The position numbers and the translations under genes are program-made. Of a stretch of 64,000 nt of DNA, positions 22,988 through 33,152 are shown piece after piece (the first letter of the stretch is position 1; every line of letters begins with the position of its first letter). The notes under the pieces were generated by a model that saw nothing but the letters and a program-made list of their open reading frames with translations, had not been told where the DNA came from and did no database searches. This DNA comes from Lunularia cruciata (lineage: Eukaryota > Streptophyta > Marchantiopsida > Lunulariales > Lunulariaceae): assembly GCA_948567375.1 (NCBI GenBank), contig OX419756.1, positions 37,860,552 to 37,924,551 on the forward strand, read 5' to 3'.

Positions 22988-23542
22988 TGTGACACTTTAG
23001 AGTTTATGATTGACTTATGTGTGAGTTGTGCTTCTATAGAGTATGATGTTGACAACAATGTATGTTGTGTAGTGATGTATATATGCACAATAAGTATCAC
23101 ACTATTTGTAGGATCGTATCTAAATTGCTCAAACATTAGAGTTGTAATGATAGTGGTTAGAGGTATTTTAGCAGATTTAGTCTACTTTCCAACGGCCAGA
23201 TTTTGTGTTTGGGGTTTTGACTTCATGGTAGAGCATATTGTTACTTTGCACCATTTGCACCATTGGATGTGCCGCTAGTGGGACCATTAGGATTTGAGAC
23301 CTAGCTCGAGTCTAGGAGGTATACTTTCAAAGTGTAGCTCTAGAGAGCTCACTTCTTTGATGTTGAGCCTTTGAGTTATTGGCTATGGTGGATAGAGGCT
23401 GGCGAGTGTCACTTGGATTCTCTTAGCTAAAGTGGATGTGGCTTGATTTTAATCAATGCTTAGTTGTTGGCAGTTTATAGAGTGATAGATCAAGTATTGA
23501 TATAAGTTGAGTTGATTCAAGTGGTGTAAACAAACTGATTAT
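22988..23542 (+). mobile_element. LTR of element E (about 555 bp)
   Basis: It starts TGTGACACTTTAGAG directly after a purine-rich tract (AGGGGAGCAAT) that follows the integrase pseudogene, the order expected of a 3' LTR. A diverged second copy of its first 110 bp begins at 23543 (TGTGGCACTTTAGATTT, then GTATGATGTTGA and TGTATGTTGTGTAG). The 3' boundary is taken from where that copy starts. Confidence 0.5.
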
Positions 23543-23700
23543 TGTGGCACTTTAGATTTTATGTATGACTTATATGTAGATTGTGCTTCTATAGTGTATG
23601 ATGTTGAAAAAAATGTATGTTGTGTAGCAATGTATATACACACAACAATAAGCTTAGTAAGCACATCCATTTGGCACCAACTATGTAGCTCCAACATTAG
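23543..23700 (+). repeat. Truncated second copy of the element E LTR start
   Basis: It shares GCACTTTAGA, TTGTGCTTCTATAG, GTATGATGTTGA and TGTATGTTGTGTAG with 22988-23090 in the same order. It ends where integrase sequence of another element begins. Confidence 0.5.
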
Positions 23701-23754
23701 CCTAGATTTACTTCAACAATGTCTTCAAGCATCATGGGATGCCTCATGTACTCA

Positions 23755-24440
23755 TCTCAAATTGTGATCCTTGATTCATTGGAAAATTTTGGCAAGCACT
23801 CTTTGAGATACTTGGCACCAAGCTTGCTTTGTCAATGGCCTATCATCCTCAAATTGATGAAAAAACCAAAAGTGCAAATTGCATCTTGGAGGATTGCTAT
23901 GTGCCTTTGTTAATGTCCACTATACCAACTAGGATGAATATTTTGCAACTATTGAGTTTGCCTACAATAATTCCATATAAGCAAGCACAAGATTCTCTCT
24001 TGTCTTAACTTTGGGCCAAGACCTCCTTGTTCTAGATTCCTTTCTTGCTCCTCCTCTATCTCATGTCCCTCATACTTCTACATTCTTGACTCCCATATCC
24101 CAATCCCTCCAACAAGCTAAAGCTCATCCCCTTGTTGCTCAAAATTGTCAAAAACACTATGCAGACCACCACCATCATGATCTCACCTTTCAACTCAATG
24201 ATAAGGTCATGCTCTCCATTAGTAAACTACCCCTTCTACCTGATACCCAAGTCCATAAAATTCCTCTTGGTTGGATAAGACCATTTGATGTCACCCAAAT
24301 CATTTCTTTGGTTGCTTATTGACTTGCCTTGCCTTCTCATGTGCAAATCTACTATGTCTTTCATGTTTCTAAGTTGAAACCCTTTGTTCTTAATCCATCT
24401 TCTTTTTCCTCTTGTGTCCAACCTCCTCCTCTCCTCCCCC
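23755..24440 (+). pseudogene. Decayed Ty3/gypsy integrase C-terminal region (element F)
   Basis: The frames read FWQALFEILGTKLALSMAYH (about 23782) and a corrupted TERVNRVLED-like stretch. An ORF at 24011-24322 has GQDLLVLDSFLAPPLSHVPH, YADHHHHDLTFQLNDKVMLS and PLGWIRPFDVTQIISLVAY. It continues into LALPSHVQIYYVFHVSKLKP. That last motif is the usual C-terminal end of plant gypsy integrases. Stops and shifts make it a pseudogene. A family A LTR is inserted just after it. Confidence 0.7.
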
Positions 24441-24493
24441 TCCCATCCCCATCAACAATCATAAGGAGTATGAAGTTGATTGTATCTTTGCAT

Positions 24494-25874
24494 TGTAACA
24501 CTCATTTGTGCATGTGTGTGGTATTATGATATTTGGCTTAGTATTACAAATACTTGAGAGATATTATTTATATAGAGATAAATGATGGTTCTACATTAGT
24601 TATGATTAGCTAAAGTAAGTCATAGCTAAGATAGAGAGGACCTTACTTTAGATGAAGTGGAAAAGATGAGCACCATAATTTTGGATTCTAGTGTGTTGAC
24701 TAGGTATTTATTCCTAGGTGTTTGGCTTTGAAGAAAGAGTTGAGAACTCTTGGACCCGTAAGTTTGTTTTGGATTCTTCTATAGTCCAAGGATAGCCCAT
24801 GTGAAGGAATCCTTAACTTAATAGTTGGGTCTGTGAGCCGGCCTGTCTTTCACTTAGGATGAACCTCTGATGCCTATTATGGTAGCGCACCATGGACCAA
24901 GAAGGCAAGGAACCCCAACTCCATCATACTCCTCCAAGGCTAACACTCCAAGACTCAAGACATTGCTCACTAGAGAACTCAATGAGAGAGAGATAGTTGC
25001 AAATGAAAAGATGATGAGTACCTCCTCATCCCTTGTTTATATACTTGTGAAATAGTTACATACCAAAGTTACTAATTACCGTAGTAACTCAAGTTACTAG
25101 ACTAAAAGTCAAGTAAAGTCAAAAAGTAGAAAGGAATATCTATTCACATGGGCATATTCCCCTAAGCATGTAGTCTTATCTTGACCCAACCACTAAGTCA
25201 AGGATTCCTTCACATGGGCTATCCTTGGACTAAAGAAGAATCTAAAACAAAAAGGCTTGCGGGCCTAAGAGTTCTCAACTCTTTCCTCAAAGCCAAACAC
25301 CTAAGAATAATACCAAGTCAACACACTAAAATCCAAAATAGTGGTGCTCATCTTTTCTACTTCCTCTAAAGTAAGGTCCCCTCTATCTTAGCTATGACTA
25401 ACTTTAGCTAACCATGACTAATATAGAACCATCCTTTATCTCTATATAAATAATATCTCTTAAGTACTTGTAATACCAAGCTAAATATCACAATACCACA
25501 CACATGCACAAATGGATATTACAAGTCAAGATAAGATCACATGCTTAGTGGAATAGGCTCATGTGGATGGATATTCCTTTATACTTTTTGACTTTACTTG
25601 ACTTTTAGCCTAGTTACTTGAGTTACTATGGTAAATAGTAAATTTTGTGCATAACTATTTCACAAGTATATAAACTAGGGGTAAGGAGGTACTCATCAGC
25701 CTTTCATTTGCAACCATCTCCCTCATTGAGTTCTCTTATGAGCAATGTCTTGAGTCTTGGAGTGTTAGCCTTGGAGGAGTATGATGGGTTGGGGTTCTTG
25801 TCTTCTTAGTCCATGGTGCCCTACCATAATAGCCATTAGAGGTTCATCCTAAGTGAGAAATAGGCCGGCTCACA
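24494..25874 (+). mobile_element. Older family A LTR, split by an inverted copy of itself
   Basis: The left half (24494-24831, starting TGTAACACTCATTTGTGC) and right half (25524-25874, ending GGCCGGCTCACA) together make about 690 bp and match the 679-bp LTRs of A1 and A2 with clear divergence. Flanking 4-mers GCAT (24490-24493) and GCAC (25875-25878) are one base apart, consistent with an old 4-bp target duplication. It may be a solo LTR or the diverged 5' LTR of A1. Confidence 0.75.
24832..25523 (-). mobile_element. Solo LTR of family A inserted in reverse inside another family A LTR
   Basis: The plus strand begins TGTGAGCCGGCCTG (complement of the LTR end) and finishes GGATATTACA (complement of the LTR start), 692 bp. 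Flanking 4-mers GGTC (24828-24831) and AGTC (25524-25527) differ by one base. In the intact LTR the insertion site reads GTTGGGTCAAGATAAG. The result is a long imperfect inverted repeat. Confidence 0.8.
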
Positions 25875-26018
25875 GCACGTTGCCACATTCAACAAGGCAA
25901 TTGACAACATACAACATACAACATACAAAGTCCTCTAGAAAGGGTAAACCCTTTGTGGTGCCACTTGGGAACTTATTTCTCATCTCTAGAATGCACAAAT
26001 GGCCATCCAAGAGTTTGA
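25875..26018. other. 144-bp leader segment not shared with A2
   Basis: It lies between the older LTR and the point (26019) where near-identity with A2 begins. It starts GCACGTTGCCACATTC, which may be a mutated primer site (compare TTCCGTTGCCGGG in A2). A CATACAACATACAACATAC microrepeat follows. It may be the leader of an older family A subtype. Confidence 0.4.
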
Positions 26019-26358
26019 TACCTGGTGCCACAAAAATTAGAGAGAGATCATTTTTGCGCAGTGCGTTATGAGTTTTTGAAGTGAGGGGGGTGGTTTTCAG
26101 ACCAAATCTGAAATATGGGTGCTGAATAGAAAGGTGTCTAGGCCAAATGGCTCGATGAAAAGATCTAAAATTTTGCAGGGAGGGACGCCCTAGAGTTGTG
26201 ATCAAGTGTGGAAAATTTCAGAGGACTGTGACATATTCATTGGGAGATTTGAGTGACATTGTGAGGAAGGGTCAATTCTGCAGAGTGGAGATCTCATGCA
26301 TGAGAAGTTTGAGATCAACAAAAAGCATGTTTGAGTGTTTAGATTCATCTTGGGGAAC

Positions 26359-26832
26359 ATGGAGGGTCATCAAGAGTGGAAATTGAGATTATGCAAGGTT
26401 CCCCAAGGGTTTGAGGTGATTGTAGGGGTGGATTTGAGGAAAAGAGAGTTTACAATAGAATTTGAAGAGAGTGTTGAGAGGATCCAAAAACCTACACCAC
26501 TTGGAGGAAAGAGTGAGTCTAAGTGCTTTCTATGTGGAGAGAAGGGACATAAGGCAAGTTCATGTCCATTGACCTTTGAGAGCAAGAGATTGAGGGAAAG
26601 GAGAGGCTTACTTGACTTGGGTTTGCATGTTGGACCTTCTTCACCAAGATTGGGAGGGAGAAGATCTAAGACCAAGGAGTTGTGTGAGGTTTGTGGAGTT
26701 GAAGGACTTCCAAAAGGACATGAGTGTAGTGGAGTAAAAGCACTTTTGGAAACTTTGGTGAAGGATCTTGGAGAGAGTCTTAGTACAGCTACAGAAATAC
26801 TACCACCTTCATCAGCTAGTTCTCAAGATTAG
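26359..26832 (+). CDS. Accessory ORF b of A1: small protein with two zinc-binding motifs
   Basis: 157 codons plus stop from ATG 26359; an in-frame GTG lies 8 codons upstream. A retroviral-type CCHC knuckle, CFLCGEKGHKASSC, sits at residues 56-69 (C-x2-C-x4-H-x4-C). A second Cys/His cluster, CEVCGVEGLPKGHEC, is at residues 109-123 (C-x2-C-x8-H-x-C). The C terminus is Ser-rich. It lies 240 bp upstream of the gag-pol start, in the same orientation. Gag of this element has its own knuckle, so this is an extra nucleic-acid-binding candidate. The same ORF is intact in A2. Known plant gypsy elements can carry extra ORFs, but I do not recognise this one. Translation from a downstream ORF on one RNA would need an unusual strategy or a spliced mRNA. 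Confidence 0.55.
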   Translation: MEGHQEWKLRLCKVPQGFEVIVGVDLRKREFTIEFEESVERIQKPTPLGGKSESKCFLCGEKGHKASSCPLTFESKRLRERRGLLDLGLHVGPSSPRLGGRRSKTKELCEVCGVEGLPKGHECSGVKALLETLVKDLGESLSTATEILPPSSASSQD

Positions 26833-26855
26833 TGATGGAGATAATCTTTCAACTT

Positions 26856-26999
26856 ATGGATAAACTATCCATGAGAGTTAGATTAATATGCACTCTAGGA
26901 TTTGATGTTGCTATAGAAATCTTGGAGCAACCTGAACCTTTTGTGTTCCCTAGAGTGGATTATTCTCAGATGGTGTTAGTCATGTATATACTCTATTAG
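26856..26999 (+). CDS. Accessory ORF c of A1 (47 aa)
   Basis: ATG 26856 to TAG 26999. The peptide contains LSMRVRLICTLGF, EQPEPFVFPRVDY and ends MYILY. It resembles ORF a of A2 (35498-35668) over about 43 residues: MR, L, TLG, LE, PFV-P-V-Y and YILY at matching spacing. The resemblance suggests a duplicated peptide module in the leader. It is short, so coding status is uncertain. Confidence 0.35.
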   Translation: MDKLSMRVRLICTLGFDVAIEILEQPEPFVFPRVDYSQMVLVMYILY

Positions 27000-27072
27000 T
27001 AATAGAGTGAGAGAAAAGAAAAGAGGAAAAAAAAAAAAATTTGAGAGAAAAGAAAGATAGTGAGGGGTTAAG

Positions 27073-30000
27073 ATGGGGAAACTTCCGGTTTTCTTTGGCA
27101 AGGATGGAGAAGATGTGGAGGCCTTTGTGAGAGACTTCAAGAGAGCTTGCATAGGAAACAATGAGAGGAGGAAGAATGAGTGGGCCTCATTATTACCAGA
27201 TTTCTTTGAGGATGCAGCACTTACATGGTATGAGTCAGAATACCAAAAGAGAGAGAGGAGAGAGGGGGAAGAGGAGTCTTGGGAGACTTTGACTTCAGCA
27301 CTCATTGAGAACTTTCTTCCTGATGAGAGTTATGAGAGATTGATGAGTGAGGTTACATTTCTCAAGCAAGGAGATGGAGAGAAAGTGAGGGTCTATGTGG
27401 AAAGAGTGGAAAAGTTGGAGTCCAGATTTCGCATAGTGTTGAGGAAGGGTGGGGATGATGTGGAGACTACAATGATTGGCATAGGGGCCATGCTCACCAA
27501 GAATTTTGTGGGAGGATTGAGACCACAAATTAGAAGCAAGGTGAGATATGAGAAACCTTCTTCCAAGGTTGAAGCTATCAAGATTGCAATTCGTATGGAG
27601 GAGAGTTTGGAAGGGGATGAGAGTGATTTGGTGGTGAAGGAGGTTGTGCATCCTCCTCAAGGCTACAAGTATGGTGGAACTTCTGATACTTTGGTGACAA
27701 GGGTTGCACCACAAGTAGTAGTTGCTCTAGTTCTTGCACCTCCACCAAAAGATCCACTCCAAACCATCACAGAACAACTTGCGGATCTCAAGATCAATGT
27801 GGTGCAACTATGGGAGAAGAGAGAGGTGGATCAGAATGTAGGGAGAGGACCTAGGAGTTATGGAAACAATCCATATAGAGGAGGCCAACCAGCCAACAAT
27901 TTCAATGATAGAAATTGTTTTGGTTGTGGAGGAAGAGGCCATATCCAAAGGAATTGCCCAAATTCCACTTACCATGGAGGAAGGGGTTATGAGGGAGCCA
28001 ATAGAGGGAAAGAGGGAGGTAGTGAAACCCAAGTGGCTCCTAATCCCAACAAAGGTAAAGGGATAGCATCCATAGATGTGGTTGAGAGCAAGTATGAGAA
28101 GGGAGAGTGCTCAAACTCCAAGGGTCTTAATTTGGAGCTTTTGGCACAAGAGAAGAAGAGAGCTCGTTTTGCAGAGGATGTTCACTCTTCTCAAGGATTT
28201 ACTTCAAGCAAGGATACTCCTATGTCTACTAGGAGCACTCGCACCTCAACACCATCAACAACAAAGACTCCAAGGAAGAAGTTGGGGATGGAGGACTTCT
28301 TGATCTCAAAGCAACAATGGAACTACAATGTGTTGGAGGATGTTGGTAGTCACAAGGCTAACATCACAGTGGGCCAATTAATTGCTTTGAACCCTACCTT
28401 GAGAAAGGAGCTTAGAGGTGGTTTGAGTTCTACAAGGAGAAAAAAGAAGAAGAAGGCAAAAGTTCCAGTATCAATGGGGGTGGTGGATGCCAAGCCAGCA
28501 CCATGGGAGGCTTGTGAATATGCCTCCAAGATTGATGTGAGAGTGAATGGTCACAACATCAAGGATGCATTGGTTGATGGAGGATCAGCAGTGAATGCCA
28601 TGTCAAAAAGGTTGATGAAGAAGTTGGGTATGTTACCCTCAAGACCTTCAACATTTGTGGTGAGCATGGCAAACAAGCAACAAGTTCGACCAGTAGGGGT
28701 GATGGATAAGGTGGTAGTTTCAGTTATGGGAGTTCAAAATCTCATGACTTTCCAAGTCTTGAAGGATTCAAGCTATGACTTACTTCTTGGGAGGCCATGG
28801 TTGAGAGCAGCACGCACAACTGATCGATGGCACAAAGGGTACTTGAGGATTGGGCCATCAAACCATAGAGTCACTGTTCCTGTGACTAACACCACCAACA
28901 CTTCACATTCAGATACCCCATCTTCTAATTATTGGGAATCAGATTCTGAAGAAGGAGCTTCAGGTGTGGACACAAGCATGGAAGAGGAGACTTCCACGGA
29001 GGAAGATGAATCTGAATCTGATTCAGATGTGTATCCCTTGTGTGCTATGGATTTTGCACCTAAGCCAGAGGTTTTGAAGGACCCAGATAAATCACCATTG
29101 ACACTTGAGGAGGTAGAGAGAAGGTTATCTACCCTCAAGTATGGCCCAAATGTTACCAAGGAGGAGAAGGTGAGATTTGAGGAGATTTTCCGCAAGTTCA
29201 TCCATGTGTTTGCTTTTAGTTACAAGGATTTGAAGGAAGTCACCTTGGAGGAGCACAAGATAGAGGTGGAGTCACATGCAAGACCAATCCGCCAAAAGCA
29301 ACGTCGCATTAGCCCACCAATATCTTTGGTTGTGAAGGAGGAGATTGATAAGCTCAAGGAGGCTGGATTTATCTTTGAGGTGGAGAATTCAGAATGGGTG
29401 TCTCCAATTGTCATTGTGAAGAAACAGAATGGCAAGCTTCGGGTATGTGTGGATTACAAGAAGCTTAATGCTGTTACCAAGAAGGACTACTACCCATTGC
29501 CATTCATTGATGAGATCTTGGAGGAGGTTGCAGGTCATGAGAGGTACAGTTTTGGAGATGGTTATAGTGGATATAACCAAATAAAGATTGCACCAGAGCA
29601 TCAACAACTCACCACATTCACCACACCTTGGGGAACTTACGCTTTCAAGGTCATGCCTTTTGGGCTTTGCAATGCTCCAGCCACATTCCAACGGTTCATG
29701 AACAAGGTATTTGAACCTTTCATTGGGAAATTTGTGAGAGATTTCATTGATGACTTTTGTGTCTATGGGAGCAAGGAGGAGCACTTTGAGCACCTAATCA
29801 AAGTCTTGCAACGCTTGGATGAGGCAAATGCATCACTCAACCCAGAGAAGTGCATTTTTGGATGTGAAGAAGGTCTACTTTTGGGGCACATCATCTCCAA
29901 GGATGGAATAGCAGTTGATCCTGAGAAGGTGAGGAAAATCTCAGACCTTCCATTCCCTTCAAGCTTGACAAAGTTACGCCAATTCTTGGGAATGGTTGGG

Positions 30001-31899
30001 TACTATAGGAGGTTCATCTTCTCATTTTCCAACAAGGCTTATGCATTGACCATCTACATGAAGAAGGGTGTAGATTACATGGTGATTTTGGAAGACAAGG
30101 AGGCTCTCAAAGCTTTTGAGGAGCTCAAGCAATCCCTTGTTGTAGCTCCAATTCTTGCTAAACCTGATTGGAGTAAGCCTTTCATCCTCTACACTGATGC
30201 TTCTAATGTAGCTATAGGATGCACTCTTAGTCAATTAGACCAAGATGGGCATGATCATCCAATAGCTTATGCTAGTAGGCAGATGGTTTCAGCAGAGAAG
30301 AACTACTCTGTCACAGAGAGAGAAGGGTTGGCAGTGATCTTTGGTCTCAAGAAGTTTAGACACTACTTGATTGGAGGGAAAGCCACAATTGTCACGGATC
30401 ACAAGGCTTTGAAGTACATCTTCAACAAGCCTAATGTTGAAGGGAGACTAGCAAGGTGGATGATACTCTTGTCTGAGTATGACTACACAATTGAGGATAG
30501 GCCAGGAAAGAAACATGCAAATGCTGATTTGTTATCTAGAGCCTATGATCATGATGGAGATGAGCCAGTAGATGATTCCTTCCCGGATGAGGAGCTCATG
30601 ACAATCTCAGTCACTCAAGAGATTCCAATGGAGTACAAGGAGATTGTGGATTTTGTGACAAGAGGTAACTATCCAGAAGGGATGCATGCTAGGGAGAGGA
30701 AGGCCCTTGCAGCAAGATCTAGACCTTACACAATGGTGGAGGATATTCTTTTTCACCAAGGAGCAGATGGTCTACTTCGAAGAGCAGTGGGTAAGGAAGA
30801 GTCTATCCTACTCATAAAGGAGTTTCATGAAGGTTTAGTATGTGGAGGACACTTTGCAGGAAAGGTGACTGCTTTCAAGATTCTAGATGCAGGTTACCAT
30901 TGGAGAGGGATTTTCAAGGATTGTCTTGATTATTGCAAAACTTGTCATGTTTGTCAAGCTTTTGCTAGAAAGTCTACATCCACTCCACCACTTAGATCAA
31001 TTCCATTGCTAGGACCTTTTGAGAAGTGGGGAATTGATTTTGTAGGACCTCTCAATAGAACCCCAAGGAACAATCGGTACATTGTGGTAGTTACTGATTA
31101 CCTTACCAAGTGGGTTGAGGCTAGACCATTGAGGGACAAGAATGAAGATGAAGTGGCTAGATTTCTTTATGAACGCATTATCACTAGGTTTGGATGCCCT
31201 TTGGAGTTGGTTTCTGATAGAGGAGGAGAGTTTACAGGAAGCATTACTACAGCCATGCTACGACATTTCTCTATCACACATAGAGTAACTACATCCTATA
31301 AGCCAAATTCCAATGGCTTGGCAGAGAGAACCAATCAGACCTTGTGCATGATGTTGGCCAAAGATGCAGAAATGGAGGGGGCTAAACATCATTGGGACAA
31401 GAGGATTCATGCAGTTTTGTGGGAGTATAGGACAACCATGAAGACTTCCACTGGATATTCTCCATTCCAATTGGTGTATGGTATTGAGTCTACCTTACCT
31501 ATTCACTTTGATCTTCCTACCTTCCAAAGCATTCATAGGAGATTGAAGAAAGCACAAGGAAGTGATGCAGAGAAGTCAAGGAAGGATCAACTCATGGAGT
31601 TGGAAGAGGCAAGAGCAGTTGCTATGGTTCGAGTGGAGCAAGCCCAAAGGAAACAAAAGGAGAGCTATGACAAGAGGCAAGGCAAGAAGAAGGTGGAGCC
31701 TTTCAAAGAAGGTGATTGGGTAATGTTGTTTGATTCCATTCGATTCAAGAGAGTGCAAAAGAAGTTTTTGCCTAAGTACTTTGGACCTTTCATAGTAGAG
31801 ACGGTGTGGGGAAATTACACTTATGATCTCAAGGAGTTGGGAGGAAGACACTTTGATAGGATTAACCATGATAAGTTGAAGATGTACCATAGAAGGTAG
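27073..31899 (+). CDS. gag-pol: Gag-Pol polyprotein of Ty3/gypsy element A1 (1608 aa, intact)
   Basis: One uninterrupted ORF. Gag (1-330) includes DFFEDAALTWYESEY and a CCHC knuckle, CFGCGGRGHIQRNC, near residue 282. The aspartic protease motif LVDGGSAVNAM (about 500) has Asp-Gly-Gly-Ser, as in Tat-type plant elements, instead of D(S/T)G. RT has SPIVIVKK, a DGYSGYNQ motif, MPFGLCNAPATFQRFMN and the catalytic FIDDFCVYG (about 888). RNase H begins FILYTDASN (about 1036). Integrase has an HHCC finger (HEGL..GGH..CKTCHVC, 1250-1300) and a D-D-35-E core: GIDFVGP, VSDRGGEF, GLAERTN (about 1320, 1382, 1417). No chromodomain is seen. RT and the tRNA-Asp-like primer site of A2 place it near Athila/Tat (inference). 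About 12 residues differ from the A2 copy. Confidence 0.95.
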   Translation: MGKLPVFFGKDGEDVEAFVRDFKRACIGNNERRKNEWASLLPDFFEDAALTWYESEYQKRERREGEEESWETLTSALIENFLPDESYERLMSEVTFLKQGDGEKVRVYVERVEKLESRFRIVLRKGGDDVETTMIGIGAMLTKNFVGGLRPQIRSKVRYEKPSSKVEAIKIAIRMEESLEGDESDLVVKEVVHPPQGYKYGGTSDTLVTRVAPQVVVALVLAPPPKDPLQTITEQLADLKINVVQLWEKREVDQNVGRGPRSYGNNPYRGGQPANNFNDRNCFGCGGRGHIQRNCPNSTYHGGRGYEGANRGKEGGSETQVAPNPNKGKGIASIDVVESKYEKGECSNSKGLNLELLAQEKKRARFAEDVHSSQGFTSSKDTPMSTRSTRTSTPSTTKTPRKKLGMEDFLISKQQWNYNVLEDVGSHKANITVGQLIALNPTLRKELRGGLSSTRRKKKKKAKVPVSMGVVDAKPAPWEACEYASKIDVRVNGHNIKDALVDGGSAVNAMSKRLMKKLGMLPSRPSTFVVSMANKQQVRPVGVMDKVVVSVMGVQNLMTFQVLKDSSYDLLLGRPWLRAARTTDRWHKGYLRIGPSNHRVTVPVTNTTNTSHSDTPSSNYWESDSEEGASGVDTSMEEETSTEEDESESDSDVYPLCAMDFAPKPEVLKDPDKSPLTLEEVERRLSTLKYGPNVTKEEKVRFEEIFRKFIHVFAFSYKDLKEVTLEEHKIEVESHARPIRQKQRRISPPISLVVKEEIDKLKEAGFIFEVENSEWVSPIVIVKKQNGKLRVCVDYKKLNAVTKKDYYPLPFIDEILEEVAGHERYSFGDGYSGYNQIKIAPEHQQLTTFTTPWGTYAFKVMPFGLCNAPATFQRFMNKVFEPFIGKFVRDFIDDFCVYGSKEEHFEHLIKVLQRLDEANASLNPEKCIFGCEEGLLLGHIISKDGIAVDPEKVRKISDLPFPSSLTKLRQFLGMVGYYRRFIFSFSNKAYALTIYMKKGVDYMVILEDKEALKAFEELKQSLVVAPILAKPDWSKPFILYTDASNVAIGCTLSQLDQDGHDHPIAYASRQMVSAEKNYSVTEREGLAVIFGLKKFRHYLIGGKATIVTDHKALKYIFNKPNVEGRLARWMILLSEYDYTIEDRPGKKHANADLLSRAYDHDGDEPVDDSFPDEELMTISVTQEIPMEYKEIVDFVTRGNYPEGMHARERKALAARSRPYTMVEDILFHQGADGLLRRAVGKEESILLIKEFHEGLVCGGHFAGKVTAFKILDAGYHWRGIFKDCLDYCKTCHVCQAFARKSTSTPPLRSIPLLGPFEKWGIDFVGPLNRTPRNNRYIVVVTDYLTKWVEARPLRDKNEDEVARFLYERIITRFGCPLELVSDRGGEFTGSITTAMLRHFSITHRVTTSYKPNSNGLAERTNQTLCMMLAKDAEMEGAKHHWDKRIHAVLWEYRTTMKTSTGYSPFQLVYGIESTLPIHFDLPTFQSIHRRLKKAQGSDAEKSRKDQLMELEEARAVAMVRVEQAQRKQKESYDKRQGKKKVEPFKEGDWVMLFDSIRFKRVQKKFLPKYFGPFIVETVWGNYTYDLKELGGRHFDRINHDKLKMYHRR

Positions 31900-31938
31900 A
31901 GAGACGTTCACTTTGAGGACAAAGTGAAAACTTAGTCC

Positions 31939-31947
31939 GGGGGTAAA
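31939..31947 (+). other. Polypurine tract of A1
   Basis: GGGGGTAAA directly precedes the TGTAACACC start of the 3' LTR, where plus-strand DNA synthesis would be primed. The same sequence is found in A2. Confidence 0.7.
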
Positions 31948-32626
31948 TGTAACACCCATTTGTGCATGTGTGTGGTATTGTGATATTTAGCTTGGTATTA
32001 CAAGTACTTAAGAGATATTATTTATATAGAGATAAAGGATGGTTCTATATTAGTCATGGTTAGCTAAAGTTAGTCATAGCTAAGATAGATGGGACCTTAC
32101 TTTAGAGGAAGTAGAAAAGATGAGCACCACTATTTTGGATTTTAGTGTGTTGACTTGGTATTATTCCTAGGTGTTTGGCTTTGGGGAAAGAGTTGAGAAC
32201 TCTTGGGCCCGCAAGCCTTTTTGTTTTGGATTCTTCTTTAGTCCAAGGATAGCCCATGTGAAGGAATCCTTGCTTTAGTGGTTGGGTCAAGATAAGGGGA
32301 ATATGCCCATGTGAATGGATATTCCTTTCTACTTTTTGACTTTACTTGACTTTTAGTCTAGTAACTTGAGTTACTACGGTAATTAGTAACTTTGGTACGT
32401 AACTATTTCACAAGTATATAAACAAGGAGTGAGGAGGTACTCATCATCCTTTCATTTGCAACTATCTCTCTCTCATTGAGTTCTCTAGTGAGCAATGTCT
32501 TGAGTCTTGGAGTGTTAGCCTTGGAGGAGTATGATGGAGTTGGGGTTCCTTGCCTTCTTAGTCCATGGTGCGCTACCATAATAGCCATCAGAGGTTCATC
32601 CTGAGTGAGAGACAGGCCGGCTCACA
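31948..32626 (+). repeat. 3' LTR of A1 (679 bp)
   Basis: It starts TGTAACACCC and ends GGCCGGCTCACA. By eye it is identical to both LTRs of A2. TATATAAA lies at 32415-32422 (467 bp in), so U3 is about 0.5 kb. The short minus-strand ORFs in this LTR are shadows. Confidence 0.95.
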
Positions 32627-32713
32627 AGCCAAAATAGTGCAATTCCCTACTGTGTTTCCGGGCAGCGACAGGAATAGGAGAGAGTTAAGAGATCCAAAAA
32701 AGCCTACTGGAAG

Positions 32714-33031
32714 GTGGGGTTTCCACTAGGCGTCTTGTCAGAGAAGGTGGGGGAACAAGGCGCCCTATGCTACATTCCACCGCAAGAGATCAGTGAGGAG
32801 GACTGTTTTGATCGGACCTATGTGGGAATCCAGAGTGGTAGAACTGTTTGCTTTGCACATGTAGGGAGTACCACGGGAATTTTGCAGAAGAGAATGAAAG
32901 GGAAAGAGAGAGTTCTGAAAACAGCAAGGGAAATGGATGATAGCGAGACTATCATTGGACTGTTGGAGGATTGGAGAGAAGGTAGGGCAGTCCAGAAGGT
33001 GATTGGGCAATGGAGAAAGGAGAACCCGTGA
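32714..33031 (+). pseudogene. Element B coding fragment upstream of RT
   Basis: A 105-codon open stretch reads YIPPQEISEEDCFDRTYVGI, TVCFAHVGSTTGILQKRM and MDDSETIIGLLEDWREGRAV. It lies between the A1 LTR and the RT of element B and is probably the gag-pol linker or protease region. No protease motif is identifiable. A stop at 33029-33031 ends it. Confidence 0.4.
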
Positions 33032-33152
33032 TTGAAATAGGAAGGGAGCTTCATGAAACACTTTCAAAGTTGGTTCATGAAGTGAGATGTGACACTAAGT
33101 ACAAAATAGTGGACAAAAAGGTTCGTCCTATTGCTGTCCCATTGCTGTCCCA

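Larger units (their letters stand above)
26019..32626 (+). mobile_element. Young Ty3/gypsy element A1: body plus 3' LTR, 5' end replaced
   Basis: From TACCTGGTGCCACAAAA (26019) to the end of the 3' LTR (32626) it is nearly identical to A2 35977-42579. It holds two small ORFs, an intact Gag-Pol ORF, a polypurine tract and a 679-bp 3' LTR. The proper 5' LTR, primer site and first 520 bp of the leader are absent. Upstream lies the older, diverged LTR at 24494-25874. Its right flank is element B sequence. Either A1 recombined with an older element, or a deletion fused two elements. Confidence 0.85.

Noticed and set aside
32102-32588. 62-aa and 61-aa minus-strand ORFs recurring at 32102, 34932, 42055, 25181 and 61767
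   Set aside because: They recur only because they lie antisense in the family A LTR, including the promoter region; no evidence of expression or domain.
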